DNA from: an uncultured Flammeovirgaceae bacterium
GTDB taxonomy: Bacteria; Bacteroidota; Bacteroidia; Cytophagales; Cyclobacteriaceae
Length of the DNA stretch: 11,918 bases
Assembly (NCBI GenBank): GCA_946886805.1
Contig: CAMPJM010000078.1
Coordinates: forward strand, 1-11,918
Reading direction: 5' to 3'
The number at the start of each line of letters is the position of its first letter. Position 1 is the stretch's first letter. Below, piece by piece: positions 1-7,635 of this stretch. The notes below the pieces were generated by a model that was not told the DNA's origin, searched no databases, and saw nothing but the letters and a program-made list of their open reading frames with translations. The position numbers and the translations under genes were made by a program.

Positions 1-725
1 GAGAGAAATTGAACATCATCTATAATAAGTATGTCTACCTGAAGATAATAATTGGTAAACTCCTGTACATTATTATTCCTTACAGCTTCAATAAATTGAT
101 TTGTGAAATATTCTGACGAGACATACAGCACAAATTTATCGGAAATGTTATTTTTAATCTCGTTTCCGATTGCCTGCACAAGGTGCGTCTTTCCAAGACC
201 TACACCTCCATATAACATAAGCGGGTTAAAAGAAGTAATGCCCGGCTTTTGAGCTACGGCATAGCCAGCAGAACGTGCAAGTCGGTTACAATCTCCTTCT
301 ATATAAGTATCGAATGTATATTGCGATTTTAAATGGGAAGTTTGATAAAGGTTATCAATGGTTTTTAAAGCAAATGGGCTTTTGTAGTCATTGGCAATTT
401 TGTCCTTTTCCCACTTTGAAGATTTACCTGTAGGTAAATTTATTGTATATGGTCTGTTTGTGTCATTCCCCTTATCAACAATCACAGAGTATTCCAATCT
501 TCCACTGGGGCCAAGCTCGGTATCTATTGCCCTCCTTAAAACACTCACATAATTCTCTTCCAGCCATTCATAGAAGAACTGGCTTGGAACCTGAATGGTC
601 AGCACTTTATTGTCAAGCTTTAAAGGCATGATAGGTGCAAACCAGGTTTTAAAGCTCTGCTCGCCTATATTCTCCTTAATATAAAGAAGACAATTATTCC
701 ATACTGTGTTACAGTCTGCTTGCAT
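1..725 (-). CDS. dnaA: Chromosomal replication initiator DnaA, partial (C-terminus beyond left edge)
   Basis: DnaA is the AAA+ ATPase that binds DnaA boxes at oriC, melts the origin and helps load the replicative helicase. I read 241 uninterrupted codons on the minus strand from an ATG at 725-723 to the window edge. Domain I (about 1-85) has the Bacteroidota-like opening CNTVWNNCL and the helicase-interaction segment FKTWFAPIMPLKL. A short variable linker (about 86-110) follows, then the start of the AAA+ domain: Walker A GGVGLGKTH at 173-181 and Walker B ILIIDD at 232-237. Sensor motifs and the domain IV helix-turn-helix lie outside the window. The start fits the usual family N-terminus. The gene is co-oriented with the nucleotidase pair upstream, across a 122-bp gap holding a TATAAT-like sequence (minus strand, about 743-748) whose role I cannot establish. 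Function is near certain from the motifs. Confidence 0.97.
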   Translation of the reverse strand, partial: MQADCNTVWNNCLLYIKENIGEQSFKTWFAPIMPLKLDNKVLTIQVPSQFFYEWLEENYVSVLRRAIDTELGPSGRLEYSVIVDKGNDTNRPYTINLPTGKSSKWEKDKIANDYKSPFALKTIDNLYQTSHLKSQYTFDTYIEGDCNRLARSAGYAVAQKPGITSFNPLMLYGGVGLGKTHLVQAIGNEIKNNISDKFVLYVSSEYFTNQFIEAVRNNNVQEFTNYYLQVDILIIDDVQFL

Positions 726-824
726 TCGCCAGAAACAAAAGGATTATACTAATCTTGAATTCTAAACTCTAACCTCTGCTTTTTGCAGAGAGGGTAACAA
801 AGTTGCTAAAAAATTACCTAACAA

Positions 825-849
825 AAAAGTCTGTTTTTGCTTGACTTTT
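825..849 (-). terminator. Possible weak terminator after the metallophosphatase gene
   Basis: On the minus strand a 7-bp stem (AAAAGTC, 11-nt loop, GACTTTT) overlaps the stop codon of the metallophosphatase gene. It runs into a short T-tract, several bases of which are part of the stem. The stem is AT-rich, so termination would be leaky at best, and read-through into dnaA is possible. Confidence 0.3.
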
Positions 850-1762
850 AATGAACCTTCATAGCAGATGAATTGAAATGCCTTTGGGAAGAATTTATTT
901 GAAAATTATAATCAATTCTTCCAATATTTATACCAGCCCATCCTACCTGATTTATCAACACTGGCTTCATTTCGGGATTTAAAATCGCTCTGGGCTCGCT
1001 TAGGAATGTGTGGGTATGGCCACCAATAATTAAATCTATTCCAGTAACTTGTTGCGCCAATTTAACATCTGAAATCTTATCACTCTCATATTCGAAACCC
1101 AAATGGGACAGACAAATTATCAAATCACATTTCTTACTTTTTAATTCAGAAACCATCTCCTTTGCAGCATCTACAGGATCGATATACCTGGTCCCATTAT
1201 ATAACTGTTCGCTTACAAGTCCTTGTAAACCAATGCCCAATCCGAATGCACCGACCTTTATATTCCCCTTCTCAAAAATCTTATAAGGAGGAAATGTATT
1301 GGCCAATATGGTTTTGGAAAAGTCATAATTAGCGTTTATAAAAGGGAACGATGCATGCTCAAGCTGGCTTTTTAATCCTTCAAGACCATTGTCAAACTCA
1401 TGATTGCCCAAAGTAGCCGCATCATATTTCATTTTGCTCATCAGCTTCAACTCCAGTTCGCCTTTAAATACATTAAAATAAGGTGTTCCCTGGAATATAT
1501 CGCCCGCATCCAATAATAAAACATGCTTTTCCTCCTTTCTGATTTTTTCAATTATTGCAGCTCTTCTAGCCATTCCTCCCATTCCGGCATATTCCCGGCC
1601 ATCATCAGGAAATGGCTCGATATGCGAATGCATGTCATTGGTGTGCAAAATCGTAAGGTTGCTATCACCTTTTGCACCATATAAAGAAATAGGTAGACTA
1701 CCTGCTCCTAAAGCCACTCCTCCTATTACTACTTTCTTTAGAAATTCACGTCTATTTTCCAT
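848..1762 (-). CDS. 5'-nucleotidase/UshA-type metallophosphatase, catalytic domain only, exported
   Basis: This is the catalytic half of a 5'-nucleotidase or UDP-sugar hydrolase (calcineurin-like metallophosphoesterase), expected to release phosphate from nucleotides outside the cytoplasm. All dimetal-site blocks are visible: HTNDMHSH (D43, H45), DAGD (85-88), GNHEFD (119-124), SHLG (H220) and GGHTH (247-251). The N-terminus RREFLKK followed by a small hydrophobic stretch (about 11-30) resembles a Tat signal, although its twin arginine lies in NRREFLK rather than a perfect consensus. At 304 residues it stops where UshA-like proteins continue into the C-terminal substrate-binding domain. That domain is encoded by the gene immediately upstream, whose stop codon lies one base before this ATG. 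The pair is therefore almost certainly translated together. Exact substrate is unknown. Confidence 0.9.
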   Translation of the reverse strand: MENRREFLKKVVIGGVALGAGSLPISLYGAKGDSNLTILHTNDMHSHIEPFPDDGREYAGMGGMARRAAIIEKIRKEEKHVLLLDAGDIFQGTPYFNVFKGELELKLMSKMKYDAATLGNHEFDNGLEGLKSQLEHASFPFINANYDFSKTILANTFPPYKIFEKGNIKVGAFGLGIGLQGLVSEQLYNGTRYIDPVDAAKEMVSELKSKKCDLIICLSHLGFEYESDKISDVKLAQQVTGIDLIIGGHTHTFLSEPRAILNPEMKPVLINQVGWAGINIGRIDYNFQINSSQRHFNSSAMKVH

Positions 1763-1763
1763 T

Positions 1764-2525
1764 TTACAATAGTCTTATTCTACCTTCAACATTGGCATAT
1801 ATCTTTTTCCCCGAAGCATGTTGAGCTTTCACTTCTTCAATCAAAAGATCCCTTACTTTTAGCGGAAGCTTTTCCAAAACCTTAGCATTTTTCAAAAAAG
1901 TCATATGGTCACCGCCTCCGGCTAGGTAATCTGATATTGCAAGCGTATAGGATTCATTTTCATTAAAAGCTTTTCCACCTATAAAAACTTGTTCAACTTC
2001 TTCTCCTCTTAAAATTACCATACTGTTAGCAATGGCTATATTTTTATTCTTAGCCAGATAATCAAAAAGCATCTTTGTTTGTGTACCAGTCAGCTCCAAA
2101 ATATAAACTGCATTTTCAAAGGGCATTAATTCATAAATATCTTTCAATAGAATCTCTCCCTCCGGCAATGTAGTTCTTAAGCCACCAATGGTAATGGCTG
2201 CCAAATCTATATCATTCTCGGAAACCATTCTGCTCCTCTTTAAAATAGCATCACTTGTAAAATTCCCGAGTGGAGATTCAATTTTATCTTTTCTCAATTC
2301 CTTTTCAGAATAGCCAATCACCTCATTCATGGTTTCATCCAATTGTAATTTATAAGGCTCGATCATCTCCATAATTTCCTTATCTTTTACGACTGCAGGA
2401 GCGACAGGAATGGAAGGATTTTCCGGATCTACCTGATAGGAAGGCTTTGTCGCACAGGAGGTAATGGCAAAAAGTAGAAATGCATAAAGTAAAAAATGCT
2501 TTCTAATTTCGTTGATTTTAATCAT
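1764..2525 (-). CDS. 5'-nucleotidase C-terminal-domain lipoprotein
   Basis: This 253-residue protein matches the C-terminal (substrate-binding) domain of 5'-nucleotidases. Family-like blocks are SPLGNFTSDAIL (84-95), GGLRTTLPEGEI (114-125), PFENAVYILELTG (135-147) and SDYLAGGGDH (198-207); the aromatic residues normally stacking the base lie in this domain. The N-terminus is a lipoprotein signal: basic start, hydrophobic core FLLYAFLLFA, lipobox ending ITSC with the acylated Cys at 24, then an unstructured linker rich in Pro and Val (about 30-48). I chose the ATG at 2525 because it gives a compact signal peptide; an in-frame TTG three codons upstream is possible. It is followed after one base by the metallophosphatase gene, so the two likely form one split enzyme, anchored by this lipid tail. 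Confidence 0.88.
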   Translation of the reverse strand: MIKINEIRKHFLLYAFLLFAITSCATKPSYQVDPENPSIPVAPAVVKDKEIMEMIEPYKLQLDETMNEVIGYSEKELRKDKIESPLGNFTSDAILKRSRMVSENDIDLAAITIGGLRTTLPEGEILLKDIYELMPFENAVYILELTGTQTKMLFDYLAKNKNIAIANSMVILRGEEVEQVFIGGKAFNENESYTLAISDYLAGGGDHMTFLKNAKVLEKLPLKVRDLLIEEVKAQHASGKKIYANVEGRIRLL

Positions 2526-2609
2526 AGCATGCAAATTGACGTTTTATTTCAACAATGAAAATGATTTTACAAACAAATCTCTCAAGGATAACAGCAAAAA
2601 ACTTACTTT

Positions 2610-2681
2610 AGGGCTTGTAACAAAACAACTTGTACATTTATACTGCCTATATTTTGAACAACTTATTTCGCAACGAGCCCT
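2610..2681. other. Possible long-range stem-loop in the mutA upstream spacer
   Basis: AGGGCTTGT (2610-2618) pairs with ACGAGCCCT (2673-2681) as nine base pairs with one G-U, closing a 54-nt AT-rich loop. It is one of the few GC-rich features in this spacer. It could lie in the leader of mutA or, on the other strand, of the nucleotidase unit. Confidence 0.3.
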
Positions 2682-2800
2682 TAGGATACTTTGTAAAAGA
2701 CTCTAACAATTAATTTTTAGTTATATTGTTCCTTTTTACGGCTTGAAGCTTAATTTTTTTTAAACAAATGAAGTATTCAAGACCAAAACAAGATTTATTT

Positions 2801-2840
2801 TAGGTGGTTCTTTTATAGAGAGCCTTCACAAAACCACTTA
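2801..2840 (+). promoter_or_regulatory. Hairpin in the mutA leader, ending just before the start codon
   Basis: TAGGTGGTT (2801-2809) pairs with AACCACTTA (2832-2840), nine base pairs with one G-U, around a 22-nt loop. It ends seven bases before the mutA ATG and could affect ribosome access. No known riboswitch class is recognised. Confidence 0.3.
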
Positions 2841-2847
2841 TTTTTTG

Positions 2848-3954
2848 ATGGAAAACCAAAACCTGTTTGATAACTATAAACCCCTTTCCAAATCAGGATG
2901 GATAGAAAGAGCTATTGATGATTTAAAAGGGGCTAAATACGAAGGCCTAACCTGGCAAACGCCAGATGATATAATCATACAACCTTTTTATACCCGTGAG
3001 GATCTATCAGAAAGTCTATACCCCACAGATTTTTTTGTAAATATTGACGAAGACAAAAATCGATACTGGGAAAATCTGGACAAAATTGAAGTAAAAAGTG
3101 AGAAAACTGCGAATGAAGCAGCACTTGCCGCCCTTAATGCTGGTGCCGACGGCATTATATTTGACCTCATTGCATCCAAACCTGATTTAAATATCCTCTT
3201 AGAAGGCATTTTATTACCACATTGCAAAATCTATTTTACCGGTGATATTGATATAAACAATGATTTTTTAGCTTATGCAAGACTACAAAATGTTCCTTCC
3301 AAAGAGCTTCGGGGAGGATTGCTAACTTCATTTCCGATAGGAAAAAATCGAGATATAGTTTTGAGCAATGATTTTGAGGGATTTAAATTGCTATTTGTTG
3401 ATGTCTTGAATGGAAATTCCTATGTTGGACAATTAGTTGATGCTTTACAAAAAACAACCAATTTATTGGATGTATTAACGAACCAAGGTCTTGAGGCAAA
3501 AACAGTATTTCAAAATCTAATCATTAAATTTGACATCTGCAGTTCATACTTTTTTGAAATTGCTAAGATCAGGGCACTTCGGGTTTTATTAGCTGGAGTT
3601 GCTGCTGCCTATGAGGTTCCCAATTTTGATCCGGCTTCTATCCACATACATTGCCAGACAGTTGTAAAAATAGAGGAAGATAAAAATAAAAATCTTATCC
3701 GAAATACAAGTGAAGCAATGTCTGCTATTTTGGGTGGATGTAATTCTTTGTACACAACACCACATGATCAGAAAGAAGCATCAAGGTTTTCACGAACAAT
3801 AGCTAGAAACGTGTCGCTAATATTAAAAGAAGAAGCTTATTTTGATAAAGTTGCTGATCCCGCAGCAGGATCATTCTATCTGGAAAGTTTAACCAGGGAG
3901 CTGGCAGAAAAAGCCTGGCAAAACTTTGTAACCTCTGAAAAGCAGAAAATATGA
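2848..3954 (+). CDS. mutA: Methylmalonyl-CoA mutase small (non-catalytic) subunit
   Basis: This is the small subunit of the heterodimeric adenosylcobalamin-dependent mutase that interconverts methylmalonyl-CoA and succinyl-CoA. It is a degenerate homologue of Mut[10 protein letters not shown] (45-53), HIHCQT (266-271), the [15 protein letters not shown] stretch (289-303) and [21 protein letters not shown] (337-357, [21 protein letters not shown] in MutB) each have a clear MutB counterpart. The substrate- and cofactor-contacting segments, including the RQYAGF block, and the whole C-terminal B12 domain are absent, as expected for a structural subunit. At 368 residues it is compact compared with roughly 620-640 in Propionibacterium. 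I start at ATG 2848 rather than the TTG just before it. Its TGA overlaps the mutB ATG by four bases (ATGA), implying translational coupling and 1:1 assembly. Confidence 0.93.
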   Translation: MENQNLFDNYKPLSKSGWIERAIDDLKGAKYEGLTWQTPDDIIIQPFYTREDLSESLYPTDFFVNIDEDKNRYWENLDKIEVKSEKTANEAALAALNAGADGIIFDLIASKPDLNILLEGILLPHCKIYFTGDIDINNDFLAYARLQNVPSKELRGGLLTSFPIGKNRDIVLSNDFEGFKLLFVDVLNGNSYVGQLVDALQKTTNLLDVLTNQGLEAKTVFQNLIIKFDICSSYFFEIAKIRALRVLLAGVAAAYEVPNFDPASIHIHCQTVVKIEEDKNKNLIRNTSEAMSAILGGCNSLYTTPHDQKEASRFSRTIARNVSLILKEEAYFDKVADPAAGSFYLESLTRELAEKAWQNFVTSEKQKI

Positions 3955-6083
3955 GACCTGATTTTTCATCCATAGAACTCAAAGACCTACCACAAAAGCT
4001 GGTAGCTGCAAAGAAGGAACCGGGCAGCTGGGAAACCCCTGAGAAAATATCTGTAAAGTCGTTTTACACTGCTGATGATATACGGGGTCTGGTGCATCCT
4101 TCATTTGGCGCTGGTGTTCCTCCTTATCTAAGAGGGCCTTACTCCACCATGTATGTCACCAAACCTTGGACAATCAGGCAGTATGCTGGTTTTTCTACAG
4201 CAGAAGAATCAAATGCATTTTACAGAAGGAATCTAGCTGCTGGCCAGAAGGGATTATCTGTTGCCTTTGACCTGGCAACTCACAGAGGGTATGATTCCGA
4301 TCATGAAAGGGTAAGTGGAGATGTCGGAAAAGCCGGAGTAGCAATAGATTCTGTTCTGGATATGAAAATTTTATTTGACCATATCCCATTAGATAAAATG
4401 TCAGTCTCCATGACCATGAATGGTGCTGTTTTACCTATTATGGCTTTTTATATAGTAGCCGCTGAAGAACAAGGAGTGCCTTTGGAAAAATTGAGCGGAA
4501 CTATTCAAAATGATATTCTGAAGGAGTTTATGGTGAGAAACACTTATATATATCCACCAGAGCCTTCCATGCGGATCATTTCTGATATTTTTAAATACAC
4601 GTCCCAAAAAATGCCACGGTTCAATTCTATAAGCATTAGCGGATATCATATGCAGGAGGCTGGTGCCACGGCAGATATTGAGCTTGCTTATACACTTGCG
4701 GATGGTTTGGAATATTTAAGAACAGGAATAAATGCAGGATTGGATATTGATGAGTTTGCTCCCCGACTTTCCTTTTTCTGGGCTGTAGGAATGAACCATT
4801 TTATGGAAATCGCCAAGTTGCGCGCAGGTAGAATGCTATGGTCAAAAATTGTAGAACAGTTTAATCCGAAAAACGAAAAATCACTATCGCTCCGCACTCA
4901 TTGCCAAACCTCGGGTTGGAGCCTTACTGCCCAGGAACCTTACAACAATGTTGCCAGAACCTGTACAGAAGCTATGGCTGCGGTTCTCGGTCACACGCAA
5001 TCGCTACATACCAATGCCTTGGATGAAGCAATTGCCCTTCCTACAGATTTTTCGGCAAAAATAGCCAGAGATACTCAACTGTTTTTAAAAGACGAAACCG
5101 ATATCACAAGGGTGGTAGATCCTTGGGGCGGCTCCTATTTTGTTGAGAAACTAACCAATGATTTGGCCATTCGTGCCTGGGAGCTCATTCAGGAAGTTGA
5201 AGAACTGGGAGGAATGGCCAAAGCAATTGAGACAGGGTTGCCCAAACTAAGAATCGAAGAAGCTGCAGCAAGAAAACAAGCAAGAATTGACTCAGGGAAA
5301 GATGTTATTGTAGGGGTAAATAAATATATTTCGAAAAATGACATGGAATTGGAATTGTTGGAGGTTGACAATGCATCTGTCAGAAATTCACAAATAGTCC
5401 GGTTGAAAGCCTTAAAAAAGGATCGAAATTCTACCGAAGTAGAAACTGCCCTGGAAGTTATCACAAAAAGTGCAAAATCCGGGGAAGGAAATTTGCTTGA
5501 ACTTGCGGTAATTGCAGCAAGAAAAAGAGCTACTTTAGGAGAAATATCTTTTGCCATGGAAAAAGAATTTAAAAGACATAAAGCTACTGTTCGCACAGTG
5601 TCCGGCGTATATTCAGGAGAAGCAGCTGGCAACGCCGCCTTCAAAGAATCTCAGGAGCTGGCAGATAAATTTGCTACTCTGGAAGGCAGGAGGCCAAGAA
5701 TTATGGTGGCAAAAATGGGACAGGATGGCCATGATCGTGGAGCAAAAGTAATTGCCAGCAGCTTTGCAGACCTGGGCTTTGATGTGGACATCGGTCCTTT
5801 ATTTCAAACTCCTGAAGAGGTTGCCAGACAAGCAGCCGAAAACGACGTACACGTAATTGGTGCCTCAAGCTTGGCGGCTGGTCACAAAACCTTGATTCCA
5901 CAGCTAATCACAGCACTAAAAGATCTTGGGAGAGCAGATATAATGGTTATAGCAGGAGGAGTAATTCCTCCCAATGATTATGATTTTCTTTATGCTGCGG
6001 GTGTTTCGGGAATATTCGGCCCCGGAACTGTAATTGCTACGGCTGCAAAGGAAATCCTTGAAAAGTTAATGAAGATGGGGTAG
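3951..6083 (+). CDS. mutB: Methylmalonyl-CoA mutase large catalytic subunit
   Basis: This is the catalytic subunit of methylmalonyl-CoA mutase, linking propionate, branched amino acid and odd-chain catabolism to succinyl-CoA (or running in reverse). The TIM-barrel substrate domain (about 30-550) carries [11 protein letters not shown] (71-81), [16 protein letters not shown] (183-198) and [11 protein letters not shown] (230-240). By spacing, Y78, R196 and H233 correspond to Tyr89, Arg207 and His244 of the Propionibacterium enzyme. The Tyr and Arg favour methylmalonyl-CoA over isobutyryl-CoA. The C-terminal cobalamin domain (about 580-705) has the base-off DxHxxG ligand motif DGHDRG (592-597, axial H594), ASSLAAGH and AGGVIP. 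The length of 710 residues is normal and the protein looks intact. Its chaperone gene meaB lies about 2.9 kb downstream, beyond an opposing gene pair. Confidence 0.97.
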   Translation: MRPDFSSIELKDLPQKLVAAKKEPGSWETPEKISVKSFYTADDIRGLVHPSFGAGVPPYLRGPYSTMYVTKPWTIRQYAGFSTAEESNAFYRRNLAAGQKGLSVAFDLATHRGYDSDHERVSGDVGKAGVAIDSVLDMKILFDHIPLDKMSVSMTMNGAVLPIMAFYIVAAEEQGVPLEKLSGTIQNDILKEFMVRNTYIYPPEPSMRIISDIFKYTSQKMPRFNSISISGYHMQEAGATADIELAYTLADGLEYLRTGINAGLDIDEFAPRLSFFWAVGMNHFMEIAKLRAGRMLWSKIVEQFNPKNEKSLSLRTHCQTSGWSLTAQEPYNNVARTCTEAMAAVLGHTQSLHTNALDEAIALPTDFSAKIARDTQLFLKDETDITRVVDPWGGSYFVEKLTNDLAIRAWELIQEVEELGGMAKAIETGLPKLRIEEAAARKQARIDSGKDVIVGVNKYISKNDMELELLEVDNASVRNSQIVRLKALKKDRNSTEVETALEVITKSAKSGEGNLLELAVIAARKRATLGEISFAMEKEFKRHKATVRTVSGVYSGEAAGNAAFKESQELADKFATLEGRRPRIMVAKMGQDGHDRGAKVIASSFADLGFDVDIGPLFQTPEEVARQAAENDVHVIGASSLAAGHKTLIPQLITALKDLGRADIMVIAGGVIPPNDYDFLYAAGVSGIFGPGTVIATAAKEILEKLMKMG

Positions 6084-6125
6084 GTTCAAAGTTCAAAGTT
6101 CATAGTTCAAGGTTCTAGGTTCAAC
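6084..6125 (+). repeat. Six tandem heptamers of GTTCAAA type
   Basis: Directly after the mutB stop codon come six in-phase 7-bp units: GTTCAAA, GTTCAAA, GTTCATA, GTTCAAG, GTTCTAG and GTTCAAC. The first four bases GTTC are invariant and the last three vary. I recall heptamers of this kind in intergenic regions of Bacteroidota but have not verified that here. Confidence 0.9.
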
Positions 6126-6133
6126 GGCTTGGT

Positions 6134-6214
6134 AGCGATGACATCCCTCTCTCCACAATTAAGCACAAAAAATAAGCCTTGGCAGAATCTTCAAATTATA
6201 GGGATGTCATCGCT
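6134..6214. repeat. Inverted repeat, 15-bp perfect arms, 51-nt spacer
   Basis: AGCGATGACATCCCT (6134-6148) and its exact reverse complement AGGGATGTCATCGCT (6200-6214) flank a 51-base AT-rich spacer. The arms resemble terminal inverted repeats of a very small non-autonomous element, or the stem of a transcribed hairpin. No target-site duplication is obvious directly outside the arms. Confidence 0.85.
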
Positions 6215-6280
6215 TTGCTATTAGCCAGGCAATCTGCGCCGTAGGTGCGTCCTGTTTGGGACACTGGATTTAAAGCTGGA

Positions 6281-6336
6281 AGTTAAAGGTTCGATTCAAA
6301 TTTCAAGTTTCGAGGTTAACGGCTTCAGGTTCAAAG
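6281..6336 (+). repeat. Second, degenerate heptamer cluster
   Basis: TTC-type cores recur about every seven bases (near 6290, 6295, 6302, 6309, 6316 as TTA, 6324 and 6330), with spacings of 5 to 8 bases. It looks like a decayed version of the array after mutB and ends in GGTTCAAAG. Confidence 0.6.
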
Positions 6337-6352
6337 ATAATTATTTAGCAAG

Positions 6353-6406
6353 GTTGGGTTCAATAGTAGAGACAAGGCATGCCTTGTCTCTACTATTGAA
6401 CCCAAC
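6353..6406. repeat. Perfect 54-bp palindrome (27-bp arms, no spacer)
   Basis: Every base from 6353 to 6379 pairs with 6380 to 6406, with no mismatch and no loop, centred on GCATGC. The core reads GTAGAGACAAGG, CATG, then its complement ending GTCTCTAC. I recall dispersed palindromes of the GTAGAGAC...GTCTCTAC type in cyanobacteria and Bacteroidota; this copy fits that style. It sits between convergent genes just beyond the terminator of the FecR-like gene, so it may also stop mutB transcripts, although no T-tract follows on the plus strand. Confidence 0.95.
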
Positions 6407-6412
6407 AAACAG

Positions 6413-6434
6413 AAAAAGCCGTCTTTCGACGGCT
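6413..6434 (-). terminator. Rho-independent terminator of the FecR-like gene
   Basis: On the minus strand a 7-bp GC-rich stem AGCCGTC/GACGGCT closes a GAAA tetraloop and is followed by a T5 tract. It begins about 30 bases after the stop codon of the FecR-like gene. This is a textbook intrinsic terminator. Confidence 0.88.
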
Positions 6435-6465
6435 CTCCTTACTTAAAAAACTCAACTACCACTAC

Positions 6466-7383
6466 CTAATTGAGAAGGTTGTGTCGGGATACAAATTGTG
6501 CATAAGCGTTTTTGTATTCCTTCACAGTAGGGTTTATAGCCATTGCTTCTTCATATTTAGCTAAAGCATCAACTATTAAATTATTATTTTCAAAGAAAGA
6601 GGCTAGGATAAGTTTATCCAATGCATTTCCGTCCTGGATTGCTCCTTTTAAGATAGCAAGATCGGCATTAATAGCTGCTGCTTTTGGTGCAGTTATTCTC
6701 TTGATACCATATCCCTCAGAGGCAAGGGCCAAATTACCTTTCACTATAACTTTAACAATAACCAGTCTTTCCTTTGAAAGGCTTTTTTGATTAAGGTCAA
6801 GTTTAAGCTGAGGTTCAGTAGTTTCAGCAGTTAAAAGTACTTCGTCATACATATTCCTAACTGTCACTATATAAGTTTCTGCATTAAGATCTGTCCACTT
6901 AATAAGCGCGATCGAGTTATAAATTTCTGCAGAATTTGGCATCATCAAATTTATTGCAGAAGAGCCTATTTTTCTTTCCACAGCCCCCGTTACATTTAAA
7001 TATTTACGGTGGTTTTCGTCAATCTCAGCGTCCTCTTCGGCCATCCTGGTCATAATAAAATCCGCATATTTACTGGCAACAGAATTACCATCGCCTGCTT
7101 TCAAGGTCAATTCATTTACTTCGAATTCGCCTGCGGTTTTAATTTCCATTGTTTTGCCATTGGGATGCATTAACCCAACATATGCCCCTTCAGATAAAAT
7201 AAGTTTATCACCTTCCTGAAGTGTACTTCCAACTTTTAGCTGTTCGTTTCGCGATCCATCAGAAGAAACTAAAGTGTTATCTCCCTGATTAGCCAGAACT
7301 TTAAATTGATATTCCTGGGCTTTGCTCTGAAAGGAAAGAAATAAGCCTATAACGATCAACATTACAGTTTTGCTTAAATTCAT
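6466..7383 (-). CDS. Secreted FecR-like domain protein with C-terminal helical repeat
   Basis: This predicted 305-residue periplasmic or surface protein has a signal peptide at 1-23 (hydrophobic core MLIVIGLFLSF, cleavage after KAQ). Residues about 25-95 have the FecR-like pattern: a repeated beta-strand module with VGSTLQEGDKLILSEGAYVGLMHPNGKTMEI. Residues about 145-200 (SIALIKWTD and following) look like an Ig/Fn3-type sandwich. The C-terminus (about 255-300, with ALAKYEEAMAINP) resembles a single TPR unit. FecR-like proteins of this sort are often paired with CHASE2 proteins, and a CHASE2 gene lies directly upstream on the same strand. I chose the ATG at 7383 because it places the signal peptide at the N-terminus; the reading frame stays open to an ATG at 7494, which would put 37 unrelated residues before it. 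Ligand and role unknown. Confidence 0.7.
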   Translation of the reverse strand: MNLSKTVMLIVIGLFLSFQSKAQEYQFKVLANQGDNTLVSSDGSRNEQLKVGSTLQEGDKLILSEGAYVGLMHPNGKTMEIKTAGEFEVNELTLKAGDGNSVASKYADFIMTRMAEEDAEIDENHRKYLNVTGAVERKIGSSAINLMMPNSAEIYNSIALIKWTDLNAETYIVTVRNMYDEVLLTAETTEPQLKLDLNQKSLSKERLVIVKVIVKGNLALASEGYGIKRITAPKAAAINADLAILKGAIQDGNALDKLILASFFENNNLIVDALAKYEEAMAINPTVKEYKNAYAQFVSRHNLLN

Positions 7384-7549
7384 AACCCTCAGTTCTGTTA
7401 ACAAAGAATCCATAGAAAAAGCCGTTGGGCTAAAATCCCTCGGATGGATCTCTCCGTATTTTTTTTCTGAATTAAAAAGATTGTTTGATTTCATAATTTA
7501 TAACCTATGGTTTTTTACTTTAGTCGTTACCACTTGCTAACTTTAAAAG

Positions 7550-7575
7550 CTTAATGTAACTTTTAATACATTAAG
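7550..7575. promoter_or_regulatory. 9-bp inverted repeat, possible operator upstream of the FecR-like gene
   Basis: CTTAATGTA (7550-7558) and TACATTAAG (7567-7575) are perfect inverted copies separated by 8 bases. They lie within a looser pair GTTACCA (7526-7532) and TGGTAAC (7584-7590). The position, between the CHASE2 stop and the FecR-like start, suits a regulator site, but no regulator is known. Confidence 0.35.
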
Positions 7576-7635
7576 ATCTTAAATGGTAACCAGCCCGTTA
7601 ATAAATTTTTAATAAAACGCGAATAAAATTGTAAT

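Larger units (their letters stand above)
2526..2847. other. Gene-free divergent spacer between nucleotidase unit and mutAB
   Basis: This 322-bp AT-rich spacer separates two divergent transcription units and must contain both promoters. I see no convincing coding potential, no clear Bacteroidota promoter pair (TTTG with TAnnTTTG), and no cobalamin riboswitch B12 box. Two possible stem-loops are listed separately. Confidence 0.6.
6084..6465. other. Repeat-rich convergent intergenic region
   Basis: This 382-bp region between the converging ends of mutB and the FecR-like gene has no supported gene. From left to right it holds six tandem heptamers, a 15-bp inverted repeat with a 51-nt spacer, a small palindromic GC-rich spot (about 6234-6248), a second looser heptamer cluster, a perfect 54-bp palindrome and a minus-strand terminator. 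GGTTCAACGGCTT at 6118-6130 recurs nearly intact as GGTTAACGGCTT at 6314-6325, so the two heptamer clusters may be copies of one module. Confidence 0.75.

Noticed and set aside
774..790. CTCTGC/GCAGAG hairpin upstream of dnaA as a terminator
   Set aside because: The stem is 6 bp with no T-run after it on the minus strand; a chance or minor structure is more likely.
726..847. oriC next to dnaA
   Set aside because: No TTATCCACA-like DnaA box or AT-rich unwinding array occurs in this 122-bp gap; any origin would have to lie elsewhere.
2526..2847. Cobalamin riboswitch controlling mutAB
   Set aside because: No B12-box-like segment or multi-helix layout is visible; only two isolated stems are seen.
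2845..2847. TTG start for mutA
   Set aside because: An ATG follows immediately and is the more probable start.
5189..5644. Minus-strand open frame of 151 codons inside mutB
   Set aside because: It lies wholly within the well-supported mutB frame and has a low-complexity Ser/Ala-rich composition typical of an antisense shadow.
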